Positions 45,158 to 54,518 of a stretch of DNA of 64,000 bases are shown here, in pieces. The position numbers and the translations under genes are program-made. Position 1 is the first letter of the stretch. Each line of letters opens with the position of its first letter. The notes beneath the pieces were generated by a model, which made no database searches, was not told the DNA's origin, and worked only from the letters and a program-made list of their open reading frames with translations. Location of the stretch: assembly GCF_027922165.1 (NCBI RefSeq), contig NZ_BSFD01000011.1, forward strand, positions 559,250 to 623,249, given 5' to 3'. The stretch is from Brevundimonas intermedia. GTDB lineage: Bacteria > Pseudomonadota > Alphaproteobacteria > Caulobacterales > Caulobacteraceae.

Positions 45158-45376
45158 ATGACTGACCGTAGTTCGACCCGCCAAGGCCCTCTAACGCCAC
45201 GGGCGTCAAAGGACGCCGTCGTTGTCGAGGACCCGTCGCAGGATTCGATCCGCATGACGGCCCAGGAAGCCGATCTGTCGGCTATCCGAATGCTGGATGC
45301 GGCGTCCGAGGCGCGAGACAATCACGACAAGGGCGAGCGCGACGATGAGCCGCCACGTAAGGACGTTCAGAAGTAG
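45158..45376 (+). CDS. Small charged hypothetical protein, probable stress gene
   Basis: This 72-residue protein is hydrophilic and rich in Asp, Arg, Ser and Glu. The middle (EDPSQDSIRMTAQEADLSAI) and the alanine-rich helix MLDAASEARDN look like short uncharacterised Caulobacterales proteins of this design. No Shine-Dalgarno is seen, and an EcfG-like promoter lies immediately upstream, suggesting a leaderless stress transcript. It overlaps the convergent DUF1624 gene end by 10 bases. Confidence 0.55.
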   Translation: MTDRSSTRQGPLTPRASKDAVVVEDPSQDSIRMTAQEADLSAIRMLDAASEARDNHDKGERDDEPPRKDVQK

Positions 45377-46566
45377 CGCATCCACGGATGAGAACTGCGC
45401 CGCTTGACCCGAGCGAACCAGCGACAGGCGAACCAGCAGGGGACGGCGACGACCGCAGCGATGGCCCACAGCCAGCCTACTCCCGGCACGCCGAAGCTGT
45501 CGCCCTGGTTGGCGCCGAACAGGGTCAGGGCCGACAGGTACAGCAGGTGCAGCCCGTAGATGTGGATCAGATAGAAGAACAGCGGCGCCCCGCCGAAGAC
45601 CGCCAGGATTCCCGTCAGCCGGGTCGGCCCATGTTCAAGGGCCGCAAGCAGCAGGGCGCCGGCTCCCAGGGTGAGCAGGACGAAATCGGCCGAGGGCGGA
45701 TATTTGGTCAGGTTCAGCACGCTCATCACCGTTTGAAGCGACGTGGCCTGGACCGCCCAGGGCGTCGGATCGCCGTAGACATTGAGGGCCCGGAGCCCCA
45801 CCAGCAGCGTCAGGGCGACCAGCCCCGTCAGGATCAGACGCCGCAGGCGCGACGAGGCAGCCCCGACGAACCAGGGCCCGATCCCGTACCCCAGGGCCGC
45901 GATGCCGATCCAGGGCAGCAGGGGATAGGAGGTCCGCACCTGGCCGCCCCAGGGCAGGTCGATCAGGGTACGATCGTGCAGCACCGCCCACAGGACATGG
46001 CCCGGCTGGCCCGCCGCGATGGTGATGGGATCCAGCAGATCGTGGCCCAGGATGATCGCCAGGCCCACGGCGATCAGGGCCGCGCGCGGCAGGCGCACCA
46101 GGGCGGCCAGGGCGATCATCGACAGGCCGATGGCCCAGATGACCTGGAGATAGATGATCTGGGGCGTGAAGGAGAAGCTCCATCCGAACCCGACCACGGT
46201 GAGCTCTAGCGCCACCAGAAACAGGCCGCGTTTCAGCAGGAAGTCGGACGCCGCCCGTGCGCCGACCGGCCCTCCCCCCCTGCCATTGCCATACAACCAA
46301 GCGCCCAGCCCCGTCAGGGCCACAAAAACCGGCGCGCACAGGTGGGCCGACAGCCGGGTGAAGAACAGCGCCGGAGACGTCGTCTCCAGGTTCATCGGGT
46401 CCGAGACCTGGGCGTGAATGAAGAAGAACTCCCGCGCGTGATCGACCAGCATCAGCAGGATGACCAGGCCGCGCATGGCGTCGATCGAGCGGATGCGACC
46501 GGCCGAACGGACCTGTTCGGACGGGGCGACGGAGGCGGGTGCAAGCGTTGCAGCGGTTGACATCAT
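45367..46566 (-). CDS. DUF1624/heparan-alpha-glucosaminide acetyltransferase-like membrane protein
   Basis: This polytopic protein of about 399 residues has roughly ten membrane helices. The N-terminal block RIRSIDAMRGLVILLMLVDHAREFFF is the family hallmark (HGSNAT/YeiB-like acyltransferases), with a conserved His in the VDHAREF motif. It may transfer an acyl group across the inner membrane; the acceptor is unknown. The start is chosen at an MM pair (46566/46563). It is divergent from the TonB receptor gene with a 50-bp shared promoter region. Confidence 0.82.
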   Translation of the reverse strand: MMSTAATLAPASVAPSEQVRSAGRIRSIDAMRGLVILLMLVDHAREFFFIHAQVSDPMNLETTSPALFFTRLSAHLCAPVFVALTGLGAWLYGNGRGGGPVGARAASDFLLKRGLFLVALELTVVGFGWSFSFTPQIIYLQVIWAIGLSMIALAALVRLPRAALIAVGLAIILGHDLLDPITIAAGQPGHVLWAVLHDRTLIDLPWGGQVRTSYPLLPWIGIAALGYGIGPWFVGAASSRLRRLILTGLVALTLLVGLRALNVYGDPTPWAVQATSLQTVMSVLNLTKYPPSADFVLLTLGAGALLLAALEHGPTRLTGILAVFGGAPLFFYLIHIYGLHLLYLSALTLFGANQGDSFGVPGVGWLWAIAAVVAVPCWFACRWFARVKRRSSHPWMRYF

Positions 46567-46616
46567 CAGGCAGAAGCGGATAGCCGATACTTTATAACGT
46601 TTCAACGGAGTATCCC

Positions 46617-48704
46617 GTGTCCCTGCTTTCGAGCTGCGCCAGCCTGTGCCTGCTGGCCGCCGCCAACACCGAATCCCACGCTGCGTGGGAGCCGCCCCTG
46701 GAGCCGGGCGAGCCCGCGACTGTCAGCGAGATCGTGGTTCTGGGCCGTCGCACGGCCCCGCACGACCACACCCTGGGCGTCGGCGTAGTGACCGAGCGGA
46801 TGTCTCCCTCCAGCCGCTCCATCGAAAGCGACCTGCTGGACGCCGTCGGGGCCACCCGCCTGTCCGACGCTCTGGAACTGGTCAGCGGCGTCAGCCAGCA
46901 GAACAACCGCGGGGGAATGATGGACAATTTCGCCATCCGCGGCTTCCTGGGCACGCCCGACGGCGGGGCGGAATATTATGTAGACGGTTTCCTGGCCAAC
47001 CGGGGCATGGCCCCGCCGCGCGACCCGGCCACGGCCGAGCGGATCGAGGTGCTGAAAGGCCCGGCCGGCGCCTTGTTCGGCGACATCGACCCGGCCGGCC
47101 GGATCAATATCGTCTCCAAGACCCCGCGTTTCACCCCTGATGCGGTCTTCTCCGGCACGGTCGGCTCCTTCGGCCTGAGACGGGGCGAGCTGGACGTGAC
47201 CGGCCCGATCTCGGAAACTCTGGCCGGACGACTGGTGCTGGCGGGCGAGACCAGCGAGGGCTGGCGCGACCATGTCGGGATGGAGCGCACCTCGGTCGCC
47301 CCGTCCTTGACCTGGCGGCCCAACGACGATCTGCGTCTGACCTATGTGGGCGAATTCACTGTCTTCTCGACCCTATTCGACCGGGGCATGCCGGCGGTGA
47401 ACGGCGACGCCCTGGCCCTGCCGACATCCAACTACTACGGCGAGCCCAGCGACGGCCCGACGCGGTTCCGCAACGAACGGCACCAGATCACCGGCGAATA
47501 TCAGATCAGCGACAGCTGGAGCCTGAACGGCGGCGTGGCCTGGCGGGGGGGCTCGCTGAAGGGGCTGTCCAGCGACCATTCGCGCCTGGTCGGTGATACG
47601 CTGTGGCGTCAGCGCCGGGGTCGTGACTTCACCGTAGAAGACCTGTCGGCGCGGCTGGAGCTGAACGGCGTGGTGACGACCGGCCTGGGCGTCCACACCC
47701 TGGGCTTCGGGGTGAAGGCCTATCAGCTGACCTATGGCGAGAAGTGGTTGAGGATCAATCCGACGGCGGCCAACCCCTATCCGATCGACCTGTTCAATCC
47801 CGTCTATGGCGCCGTCGCCAGCCCCACGCCCCTGCCCTTCACCGACAATCTGGAAACGCGCGAGGTCGTCACCCTTTACGCCCAGGACCTGTGGGAGGTG
47901 AACGACCGCCTCAGCCTGGTCGCGGGCCTGCGTTATGACGACTACAGCCAGACCATCCGCAACAACCGCACCGGCGCCGTGGGCGAGAACAAGGACAGCC
48001 CGGTCGATTATCGCTTCGCCGCCCGCTATCGCCTGACCAAAGACCTGACCGCCCACGCCAGCTACGGCCAGTCCTTCGTGCTGAACTCCGGCACCGGCCG
48101 GACCGGCGCCGGCTTCGCCCCGGAAGAGGGCAAGGGCTACGAGATCGGCCTGTCCGGCGCCTGGGAGGGTATCGACCTGGCCGCGACCATCTTCGACATC
48201 GAGAAGACCAATATCCTGACCAGCGACCCGGTGGACGCCAACTATCTGGCCCCGGTCGGCAAGCTGACGTCGCGCGGAATCGAACTGGACGGATCGGTCC
48301 GACTCGGCGAGGCGTGGCAGGTGGTCGCGAACTACGGCTGGACCGACGCCAAGGCCGACGACAGCGCCTTCGCCAACGACACTGTGCTGAACGTGCCCGA
48401 ACACTCAGGCTCGCTGTTCGTTATCGGCCGGTTCGCCACGCCGCACGGCACGGACTGGTCGATGATGGCGGGCGCCGCCTATGTCGGGGACCGGGCTGGC
48501 GCCCTGACCGTCAACCCGGTGCGCCTGCCGGACTATTGGAAGGCGAAGGCGGCGGTCGAATATGGCGTGACCTCCCAGGTCACGGCGCGGGTCGAGGTCG
48601 ATAACCTGTTCGACGAGCGCTACGCCGCCAGCTCGTACAGCGCCCTTTGGATCTTCCCCGGCGCCCCGCGGAGCGTCCGCGCCTCGCTGCGACTGGCCCT
48701 GTAG
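46617..48704 (+). CDS. TonB-dependent siderophore-type receptor
   Basis: This 695-residue outer-membrane receptor has a short signal peptide (SLLSSCASLCLLAAANTESHA), a TonB box-like segment (VSEIVVLGRR), a plug domain (LSDALELVSGVSQQNNRGGMMDNFAIRGF, RIEVLKGPAGALFGDIDPAGRINIVSK) and a 22-strand barrel ending in SLRLAL. The plug resembles siderophore receptors (FhuA/FpvA type). The GTG start has GGAG 6 bases upstream. No Fur box was recognised. Confidence 0.92.
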   Translation: MSLLSSCASLCLLAAANTESHAAWEPPLEPGEPATVSEIVVLGRRTAPHDHTLGVGVVTERMSPSSRSIESDLLDAVGATRLSDALELVSGVSQQNNRGGMMDNFAIRGFLGTPDGGAEYYVDGFLANRGMAPPRDPATAERIEVLKGPAGALFGDIDPAGRINIVSKTPRFTPDAVFSGTVGSFGLRRGELDVTGPISETLAGRLVLAGETSEGWRDHVGMERTSVAPSLTWRPNDDLRLTYVGEFTVFSTLFDRGMPAVNGDALALPTSNYYGEPSDGPTRFRNERHQITGEYQISDSWSLNGGVAWRGGSLKGLSSDHSRLVGDTLWRQRRGRDFTVEDLSARLELNGVVTTGLGVHTLGFGVKAYQLTYGEKWLRINPTAANPYPIDLFNPVYGAVASPTPLPFTDNLETREVVTLYAQDLWEVNDRLSLVAGLRYDDYSQTIRNNRTGAVGENKDSPVDYRFAARYRLTKDLTAHASYGQSFVLNSGTGRTGAGFAPEEGKGYEIGLSGAWEGIDLAATIFDIEKTNILTSDPVDANYLAPVGKLTSRGIELDGSVRLGEAWQVVANYGWTDAKADDSAFANDTVLNVPEHSGSLFVIGRFATPHGTDWSMMAGAAYVGDRAGALTVNPVRLPDYWKAKAAVEYGVTSQVTARVEVDNLFDERYAASSYSALWIFPGAPRSVRASLRLAL

Positions 48705-48813
48705 GGTCTCGTCGCCGAGGCGGCCTGAGACATCGGATCGCGGCGATCATGGCTTCCCCCTGAGGCGAACCCCCGTCACTATGGGCTCGCACCAAAGCCG
48801 GGGGAAGCCGACG

Positions 48814-49911
48814 ATGATGACGCCCACACGCCGATCCCTGATGAAGCTGGGCGCCGCCGCAGCCGGGCTGGCCCCGGCCTCGGCTCTGGCCGCCCAGGCG
48901 CCGGACCGGCGGCTGGGCTACGCCATCGTCGGTCTGGGCGGTTATGCGGACGTCATCCTGCCGCGCTTCGCCGAATGCAGGCATTCACGCGTCACCGCCC
49001 TGGTCAGCGGTTCCCCGGAAAAGGCGCGCCGGTACGCCGAACGCTACGGCGTTCCTGAGCGCGGCCTATACACCTACGAGACTTTCGACTCGATCCGCGA
49101 CAACCCGGACGTCGACATCGTCTATGTGGTCCTGCCCAACGGGATGCACCACGAATACACCCTGCGCGCCGCCGCCGCGGGCAAGCACGTCATGTGCGAA
49201 AAGCCCATGGCCAATACGGCGGCCGAGGCTGAAGAGATGATCGCCGCCTGCCGGGCGGCCGGTCGCAAGCTGATGATCGGCTACCGCTGCCATTTCGAGG
49301 CGGCTAACCGCGAGGCGATGAGGATCGCCCGCTCGGGTGAAATCGGCCGGCCCCGCGTTGTCACGGCCGAGCATGGGTTCACTATCGGCGACCCCGCCCA
49401 ATGGCGGCTGAACCGCGCCCTGGCCGGCGGCGGCTCGCTGATGGACATCGGCATCTACAGCCTCCAGGCCGCGCGCTATCTGACGGGCGAGGAGCCGGTC
49501 GAGGTGACGGCGGTGGAGGCGACCGACCGCTCCGACCCGCGCTTCCGCGAGGTCGAGGACAGGATCAATTTTCAGCTTCGTTTTCCCTCCGGCGCCCTGG
49601 CGAACTGCGTCTCCTCCTATGGGTCGAACCACAACCGCTTCCGCGTGGTCGGCGACAAGGGCTGGGTCGACGCCGAGCCGGCGACCGCCTATTCCGGCAA
49701 CCGCCTGCGCCGCCTCAAGGACTGGCGCACCGAGGACCACCCCGTTCCGGAAGCGCCCCAGAACCAGTTCTCGGCCCAGCTGGACCATCTGTCGCAGTGT
49801 GTGATGACCGGGGTCGAGCCCATTGTCGCGGGCGAAGAAGGTCTGCGGGACATGCGGATCATCAAGGCCATATATCTGTCCGCGCGTGAACACCGCGCCG
49901 TCTCGCTCTGA
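48814..49911 (+). CDS. Tat-exported Gfo/Idh/MocA-family oxidoreductase (GFOR-like)
   Basis: This 365-residue protein has a twin-arginine signal (TRRSLMKLGAAAAGLAPASALA), then a Rossmann domain (YAIVGLGGYADVILPRF) and the EKPMANT motif that defines the family. Periplasmic members such as the glucose-fructose oxidoreductase of Zymomonas keep tightly bound NADP. It would oxidise a sugar to its lactone. The next gene encodes a lactonase, 32 bases further, which supports this role. The start is one of two adjacent ATG codons. Confidence 0.87.
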   Translation: MMTPTRRSLMKLGAAAAGLAPASALAAQAPDRRLGYAIVGLGGYADVILPRFAECRHSRVTALVSGSPEKARRYAERYGVPERGLYTYETFDSIRDNPDVDIVYVVLPNGMHHEYTLRAAAAGKHVMCEKPMANTAAEAEEMIAACRAAGRKLMIGYRCHFEAANREAMRIARSGEIGRPRVVTAEHGFTIGDPAQWRLNRALAGGGSLMDIGIYSLQAARYLTGEEPVEVTAVEATDRSDPRFREVEDRINFQLRFPSGALANCVSSYGSNHNRFRVVGDKGWVDAEPATAYSGNRLRRLKDWRTEDHPVPEAPQNQFSAQLDHLSQCVMTGVEPIVAGEEGLRDMRIIKAIYLSAREHRAVSL

Positions 49912-49943
49912 CCCAGACCCCTCGCCTCTTCCGGAGATCCGCC

Positions 49944-50960
49944 TTGCCCCTTTCGCGTCGCCTCGTTCTTGCCGGCGGTGTCGCCGGCGCCGCCGGCCTT
50001 TCGACCCTGGCGCAGGCGAAGGCTTCGCCGCCCGCCGTCGGCGTCGTGCGCCTGGATCCGGCGCTGGACGGGTTGATCGCCCCGGACGCCCCGATCGAGA
50101 CCCTGGCCTCCGGCTTCACCTGGTCGGAAGGCCCCGTCTGGATCGCCGACGGCGACTATCTGTTGTTCAGCGACGTGCCGGAGAACCGAATCCACCGCTG
50201 GTCCGAACGGGACGGCGCCTCCGTCTTCATGGACCCTTCCGGCTATGACGGCCCCGACGCCTCGGCCTTCCGCGAGCCGGGGTCGAACGGCCTGATTGTC
50301 GGTCCGGCGGGTTCGATCCTGATGGCCGATCACGGCAACCGCGCCGTCGCTCGGGTCGATCTGGCGACGCGCGCCAAGACCCTGCTGGCGACGCAATACG
50401 AAGGCAAGCGGTTCAACTCGCCCAATGACCTGGTTCAGGCATCAGACGGCGCGATCTTCTTCACCGATCCGCCCTATGGGCTGAAGGACATGGACCAGTC
50501 GCCGCTGAAGGAGCAGGCGCAGAACGGCGTCTATCGGCTGGCCCCCGACGGCGGCGTCACCCTGCTGGTCCGCGACCTGACCTTCCCCAACGGCGTCGCG
50601 CTGTCGCCCGATCAGCGCACCCTCTATGTCGCGGTCTCGGACCCGGCGCGCGCCGTGCTGATGGCCTACGACCTGACCGCATCGGACATCGCCGCCAGCG
50701 GACGGGTGTTGAAGGACTTCACCGATCTGGTCGGCCCGGCCAATCCCGGCCTGCCCGACGGCATGGTCGTGGACCGTGACGGCCGTCTGTTCGTGACGGG
50801 TCCGGGCGGAGTCCATGTGCTGGCGGCGGACGGCCGGGCGCTGGGCCTGATCCAGACCGGGGGCGCGGCGGCCAATTGCACCTTCGGCGAGGACGGCCGC
50901 ACCCTGTTCATCACGGCGGGCGACCGGCTGCTGAAACTGCGCACCCTGACGCGCGGCTGA
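49944..50960 (+). CDS. Tat-exported SMP-30/gluconolactonase-like lactonase
   Basis: This 338-residue protein starts at a TTG with GGAG 7 bases upstream. The N-terminus SRRLVLAGGVAGAAGLSTLAQA is a Tat-type signal with twin Arg. The propeller shows WSEGPVWIADGDYLLFSDVPE, NGLIVGPAGSILMADHGNRA, RFNSPNDLVQASDGAIFFTD, FPNGVALSPDQRTLYV and GLPDGMVVDRDG, the metal-binding set of gluconolactonases. It likely hydrolyses the lactone made by the GFOR-like enzyme in the periplasm. Confidence 0.9.
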   Translation: MPLSRRLVLAGGVAGAAGLSTLAQAKASPPAVGVVRLDPALDGLIAPDAPIETLASGFTWSEGPVWIADGDYLLFSDVPENRIHRWSERDGASVFMDPSGYDGPDASAFREPGSNGLIVGPAGSILMADHGNRAVARVDLATRAKTLLATQYEGKRFNSPNDLVQASDGAIFFTDPPYGLKDMDQSPLKEQAQNGVYRLAPDGGVTLLVRDLTFPNGVALSPDQRTLYVAVSDPARAVLMAYDLTASDIAASGRVLKDFTDLVGPANPGLPDGMVVDRDGRLFVTGPGGVHVLAADGRALGLIQTGGAAANCTFGEDGRTLFITAGDRLLKLRTLTRG

Positions 50961-50964
50961 GCGG

Positions 50965-51435
50965 TCAGGGCGCGGGCGCCAGCGTCCCTTCCAGGCTCAG
51001 GGTCGCATCGGCGTTCTCGACCACATTGAGGGCAGTCGCCTGAACCTTGCGGTCGTGCAGAGCCGCCAGCCATCCGAAGGCGGCGGTCGAGGACACATTG
51101 GTCAGGCTGAAGCCCAGGCCGCCGTCCGCCGACATGCCCATGACCGGCGTCAGGCCCGTCACCGACCCGACCTCGGCGACCACGGCCGCCACATCGACGT
51201 CGCCCGGCGCAGCAGCGGGCGACAGGCGACCGCTGGCAGCCTGGACCAGGGCCAGGTCCGTCTCGGCGACGACGCGCGCATCGGCGGCGTCCGCCCGCCA
51301 GGCCCAGACCGGCCGCACCACCAGCAGCCAGACCAGGACGGCGGCGACCACCAGCCCCATGACGGCCAGCATCCGCTGCTCGCGCAGGGTGCGGCCGTCC
51401 CACCAGGCGGCGGCTTGAGACATCAGGCCGTTCAT
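50965..51435 (-). CDS. gspM: Type II secretion protein GspM
   Basis: This 156-residue inner-membrane protein has a cytoplasmic N-terminus (DGRTLREQRM), one membrane helix (MLAVMGLVVAAVLVWLLVV) and a periplasmic ferredoxin-like domain. With GspL it anchors the ATPase platform. It is the last gene of the cluster; its ATG overlaps the gspL stop. Confidence 0.88.
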   Translation of the reverse strand: MNGLMSQAAAWWDGRTLREQRMLAVMGLVVAAVLVWLLVVRPVWAWRADAADARVVAETDLALVQAASGRLSPAAAPGDVDVAAVVAEVGSVTGLTPVMGMSADGGLGFSLTNVSSTAAFGWLAALHDRKVQATALNVVENADATLSLEGTLAPAP

Positions 51436-52532
51436 GCGGCGCCTCCGATCACGACTTCACTGACCACCCGGCCGCCGTCCTCGACGGTCGAGGCGTCGGC
51501 CATCGACAGGCCCGCCGCCGCCATAGCGGTGCGCAGGGTCTCCAGATCCGAGAAGGCCGGATAGCTGACGGTGGCGCGCACCCCATTAGCGGGATCGGCG
51601 CTGAGACTGTCCAGTTCCGCCCCCTCGACCTGTTCCACGGCGGCGAACAGGGCGGCGGCGACGGTGGTCAGCCCTCCGGGCGGCGGGGCGACGGCCAGGC
51701 GACGACGCGCCTCTTCGACCGGATCGACGGCCTGGGCTGCGTCCGGCATGATTTCGGCGATCAGGGCCAGGGTGCGGCGCTCGGCCCGGTCGGCGGCGAC
51801 CTGGTCGCGCGCGCCCGCAGCGACCGTCAGGATCAGGGGCGAGAAGACCAGGGCCGCCGCCAGGGCCGCCGCCAGTCGCCAGCCCCCGCGCGCGGCCTCG
51901 CGCCGACGCTCGACGCCGGACAACAGATCAAGGGCGGGCGCCGCAGCGGCGGCGGCCAGCAGCCGCTCCAGCGTTTCGCGATCCTCGATGCCGACCACCG
52001 CGCGGCCCGCCGCCACCGCCTCGACGAGGTCCGGCTGGACCGTGGCCGCAAAACGATGGCCGCGCAGGGCGATGTCGGCGCCGAAGGCGGCGGCGTTCAG
52101 CCCCTCCCCCTCCGGTTCCGGCAGCGCCAGACAGTCGGGCACGATGGCGACCGGCGTAATCCCCAGCCCGGCCAGATAGTCGATCCAGGCCTCCAGCAGG
52201 CCCGCACCCACAGCGGCGACCAGACGCGGCCCCTCGCCCGTGACGGGTCCGACCGCCACCACGGTCCGTTCCGGATCCCCCGCCAGATCGTCCTTCAACG
52301 TCCAGCGCGCGGCGGCCCGCACCTGGGCCGCGCCGCCGACCGGCAGGTCCAGCCATCGCACCAGGACGTCGGCGCCGGGGGCCACGGCCACCGTGCGGAC
52401 GTCCGGCGTCGCCGCCGCGTCCTCAAGCAGCAAGGCTCCGCGTTGCAGGACCCGCCCGTTCGCGTCGAACGTCAGGAAATTGGCCGGCATCGAGGCCGCC
52501 GGCGGGATGATGACGATACGGGTCTGGCTCAT
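51432..52532 (-). CDS. gspL: Type II secretion protein GspL
   Basis: This 366-residue protein has an actin-like cytoplasmic domain (residues about 1-200, e.g. LVRWLDLPVGGAAQVRAAARW), a membrane helix near residue 220 (AAALAAALVFSPLILTVAAG) and a periplasmic domain. It links GspE to GspF, GspC and GspM. Its start overlaps the gspK stop as ATGA. Confidence 0.88.
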   Translation of the reverse strand: MSQTRIVIIPPAASMPANFLTFDANGRVLQRGALLLEDAAATPDVRTVAVAPGADVLVRWLDLPVGGAAQVRAAARWTLKDDLAGDPERTVVAVGPVTGEGPRLVAAVGAGLLEAWIDYLAGLGITPVAIVPDCLALPEPEGEGLNAAAFGADIALRGHRFAATVQPDLVEAVAAGRAVVGIEDRETLERLLAAAAAAPALDLLSGVERRREAARGGWRLAAALAAALVFSPLILTVAAGARDQVAADRAERRTLALIAEIMPDAAQAVDPVEEARRRLAVAPPPGGLTTVAAALFAAVEQVEGAELDSLSADPANGVRATVSYPAFSDLETLRTAMAAAGLSMADASTVEDGGRVVSEVVIGGAA

Positions 52533-53515
52533 TCTTCAGGGGTCCAGCGGCGAATGACGGTGCGCACGGCGCCGTCGGGCGCAGCGTACAAAAGAGCGGT
52601 GCGAACGGCGTGGGCGCCGCCGTAGTCGATATCGACCCGAAGATCGAAATAGCGCGTCAAGAGAGAGACTTGCGCCTGGGTTTCTTCATCGGGTGTGAAG
52701 CTCTTCAGGGCGGGCTGAGCCCAGAAGGCGTCCATGCTGGCCCAGCCGGCGGCCGGGCGGGCGGCGGCGGCGGCGCGAGCGGTCTGCAGGCCGATCTCGC
52801 CCCCGGTCAGCATGACCAGAAGGGGCGCCTGGGCCGGGGTCAGGGTGTTGGGATTCAGCCGCGCCTGGGCCGTGGTCGGCAGGGCGCAGACATAGGGACG
52901 CAGCCGCCGGTAAAGCGCAGCGTCAATGTTCGCGACCGCACGCATTTCGCTGACGTCGGCCAGCATGACCCCGCCGGTGCGATAGGGGGTCGCCAGACCG
53001 GCGTAGCGCGCGTCCTCCGCCCCGCCGGGCGAGGCCTCGGCGTCATTGTCCATCCAGTCGGTCAGGGCGGCGGCCGCCGCCGCCATGCGGGCGCGCGACA
53101 GGCCCAGCGCCGTCCCTAGGGCGATGAACTGGGCCGTCCCCTCGGGCCGAGCGAACAGATCCTCGCCCTGGCCATAGACCAGGGAATTCAGGTTGAAACA
53201 GTTCTGGCCGTCGGTAACGACGGCGCGGATCGTCCCTTCCTCGACCGGGAATTCCATCACGCGGCCGTTCCAGCGCGGCTCGATCGGGGTGCGCGCCGCA
53301 TCGACCTTGAGAAGATCGGTGATCTGACGTCGCGCCAGACTCTCGGCCCCGGCGGCGTACCACTGGGCCTGGGCCTGGGTCTCGGCATTGGTCGTGCGGC
53401 GCACCGAGAAGCGGACATCGTCCAGAATGGCCACCGCCACCACCGCCATCACCGCCACCAGCAGCAGGACGGTCAACAGGGCCATGCCCTCGCGCGACGC
53501 CCGGGGCCGGCTCAT
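52529..53515 (-). CDS. gspK: Type II secretion minor pseudopilin GspK
   Basis: This 328-residue protein has a prepilin peptide (SREGMALLTVLLLVAVMA) with cleavage after Gly. Position +5 is Thr, not Glu, as is usual for GspK. The large globular domain has LNSLVYG and ADVSEMRAV, both typical. It caps the pseudopilus tip. The ATG at 53515 is preferred over a longer upstream frame, and overlaps the gspJ stop. Confidence 0.9.
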   Translation of the reverse strand: MSRPRASREGMALLTVLLLVAVMAVVAVAILDDVRFSVRRTTNAETQAQAQWYAAGAESLARRQITDLLKVDAARTPIEPRWNGRVMEFPVEEGTIRAVVTDGQNCFNLNSLVYGQGEDLFARPEGTAQFIALGTALGLSRARMAAAAAALTDWMDNDAEASPGGAEDARYAGLATPYRTGGVMLADVSEMRAVANIDAALYRRLRPYVCALPTTAQARLNPNTLTPAQAPLLVMLTGGEIGLQTARAAAAARPAAGWASMDAFWAQPALKSFTPDEETQAQVSLLTRYFDLRVDIDYGGAHAVRTALLYAAPDGAVRTVIRRWTPEE

Positions 53516-54111
53516 GCCGAAGCCACCAGGAAGACCTGCTCCAGCCGGCCGACGCCGTCCAGGGTCATGACGATGCGCACGGCGTCCGGCAGGGGCCGGT
53601 CGCTCGAGGCGATGAAGGCCTGGGCCTCCGACCCGTTCTGGATAAAGGTGACGGCGGCGTCCTTGACCCCCCGGCACAGCACCTGGGGCGGGCCGGCGCG
53701 GGCGCCGTCCAGATAGGGCGAGACGCGCCGCTCCAGCCGTCCGTCGACCACCCGATATTCGACCCGCTGCAAGGACGGGCGCGCCGCCTCGCTCGGATTG
53801 GACCAGCCGTTGCGCACCAGGGTCAGGATCGGATCACCGGGCGTCTCCTGCCCCATCAGGGCCCGCGGCAGGGGGCGGCCGGTGGGGGCGCGAGTGCGAC
53901 GGGGCGCGGCCTGGGCCAGGTCGGCCTTCAGCAGGGCCCGCATCCGCTGGATGTCGCCGACCCGGTCGGTCTCGGCCCGCACGGCGAACCGGGTTTCGAT
54001 GGTCTGGCTCAACATCAGGGCCCCGGCGCCGGCCAGCACAGCGAAGATCGCCAGCGAGACCAGCACCTCGACCAGAGTGAAGCCGCCCCGCCTCATGCGC
54101 CCGGGCCTCAT
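53512..54111 (-). CDS. gspJ: Type II secretion minor pseudopilin GspJ
   Basis: This 199-residue protein begins with a basic leader and prepilin site RRGGFTLVEVLVSLAIFAVL with Glu at +5. The C-terminal globular part (QRVEYRVVDGRLERRVSPYL) is typical of GspJ. It overlaps gspI and gspK by four bases. Confidence 0.92.
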   Translation of the reverse strand: MRPGRMRRGGFTLVEVLVSLAIFAVLAGAGALMLSQTIETRFAVRAETDRVGDIQRMRALLKADLAQAAPRRTRAPTGRPLPRALMGQETPGDPILTLVRNGWSNPSEAARPSLQRVEYRVVDGRLERRVSPYLDGARAGPPQVLCRGVKDAAVTFIQNGSEAQAFIASSDRPLPDAVRIVMTLDGVGRLEQVFLVASA

Positions 54112-54518
54112 GATCCCGCCGCCCGGAACAGAACGCGGTCCGCCACCTGCCCCTCATCGGTGGAAACCCGCACGTCGATCCGCCCCATGCCGGAGACTTC
54201 GGTTCCGGTGACGACCCGACGCCAGCGCCAGACGCGACCGGCCATCTGCACTTCTCCGGCGGTTTCCCCGACCGGCAGGCTGGGCGCGATCATGGCCTCG
54301 GCCGCGACATTCTCGGCCACTACCCCGCCCAAGGTGCGGGCCTCGACGCGCACCGCCGACCGGGTGCTTTCGCCCGACAGGTTCAGCAAGGCCATGGCCG
54401 CCAGGGCGAAGACCGCCAAGGCCACCAGCATTTCGATCAGGGTGAATCCATCGCGATTTTGGGCGCTACCGCTCGCCGCCGGACGCCTCGCTGCTGGAAC
54501 GGGAATTTCATCAATCAT
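54108..54518 (-). CDS. gspI: Type II secretion minor pseudopilin GspI
   Basis: This 136-residue protein has a longer leader than usual (MIDEIPVPAARRPAASGSAQ) before the prepilin site DGFTLIEMLVALAVFALAAM, with Glu at +5. The body contains the VWRWRRVVTGT strand common in GspI. It starts within the end of gspH, overlapping by 8 bases. Confidence 0.9.
   Translation of the reverse strand: MIDEIPVPAARRPAASGSAQNRDGFTLIEMLVALAVFALAAMALLNLSGESTRSAVRVEARTLGGVVAENVAAEAMIAPSLPVGETAGEVQMAGRVWRWRRVVTGTEVSGMGRIDVRVSTDEGQVADRVLFRAAGS

Noticed and set aside
49066..49893. 275-codon minus-strand frame opposite the GFOR-like gene
   Set aside because: Antisense to a conserved oxidoreductase; composition of a shadow frame.
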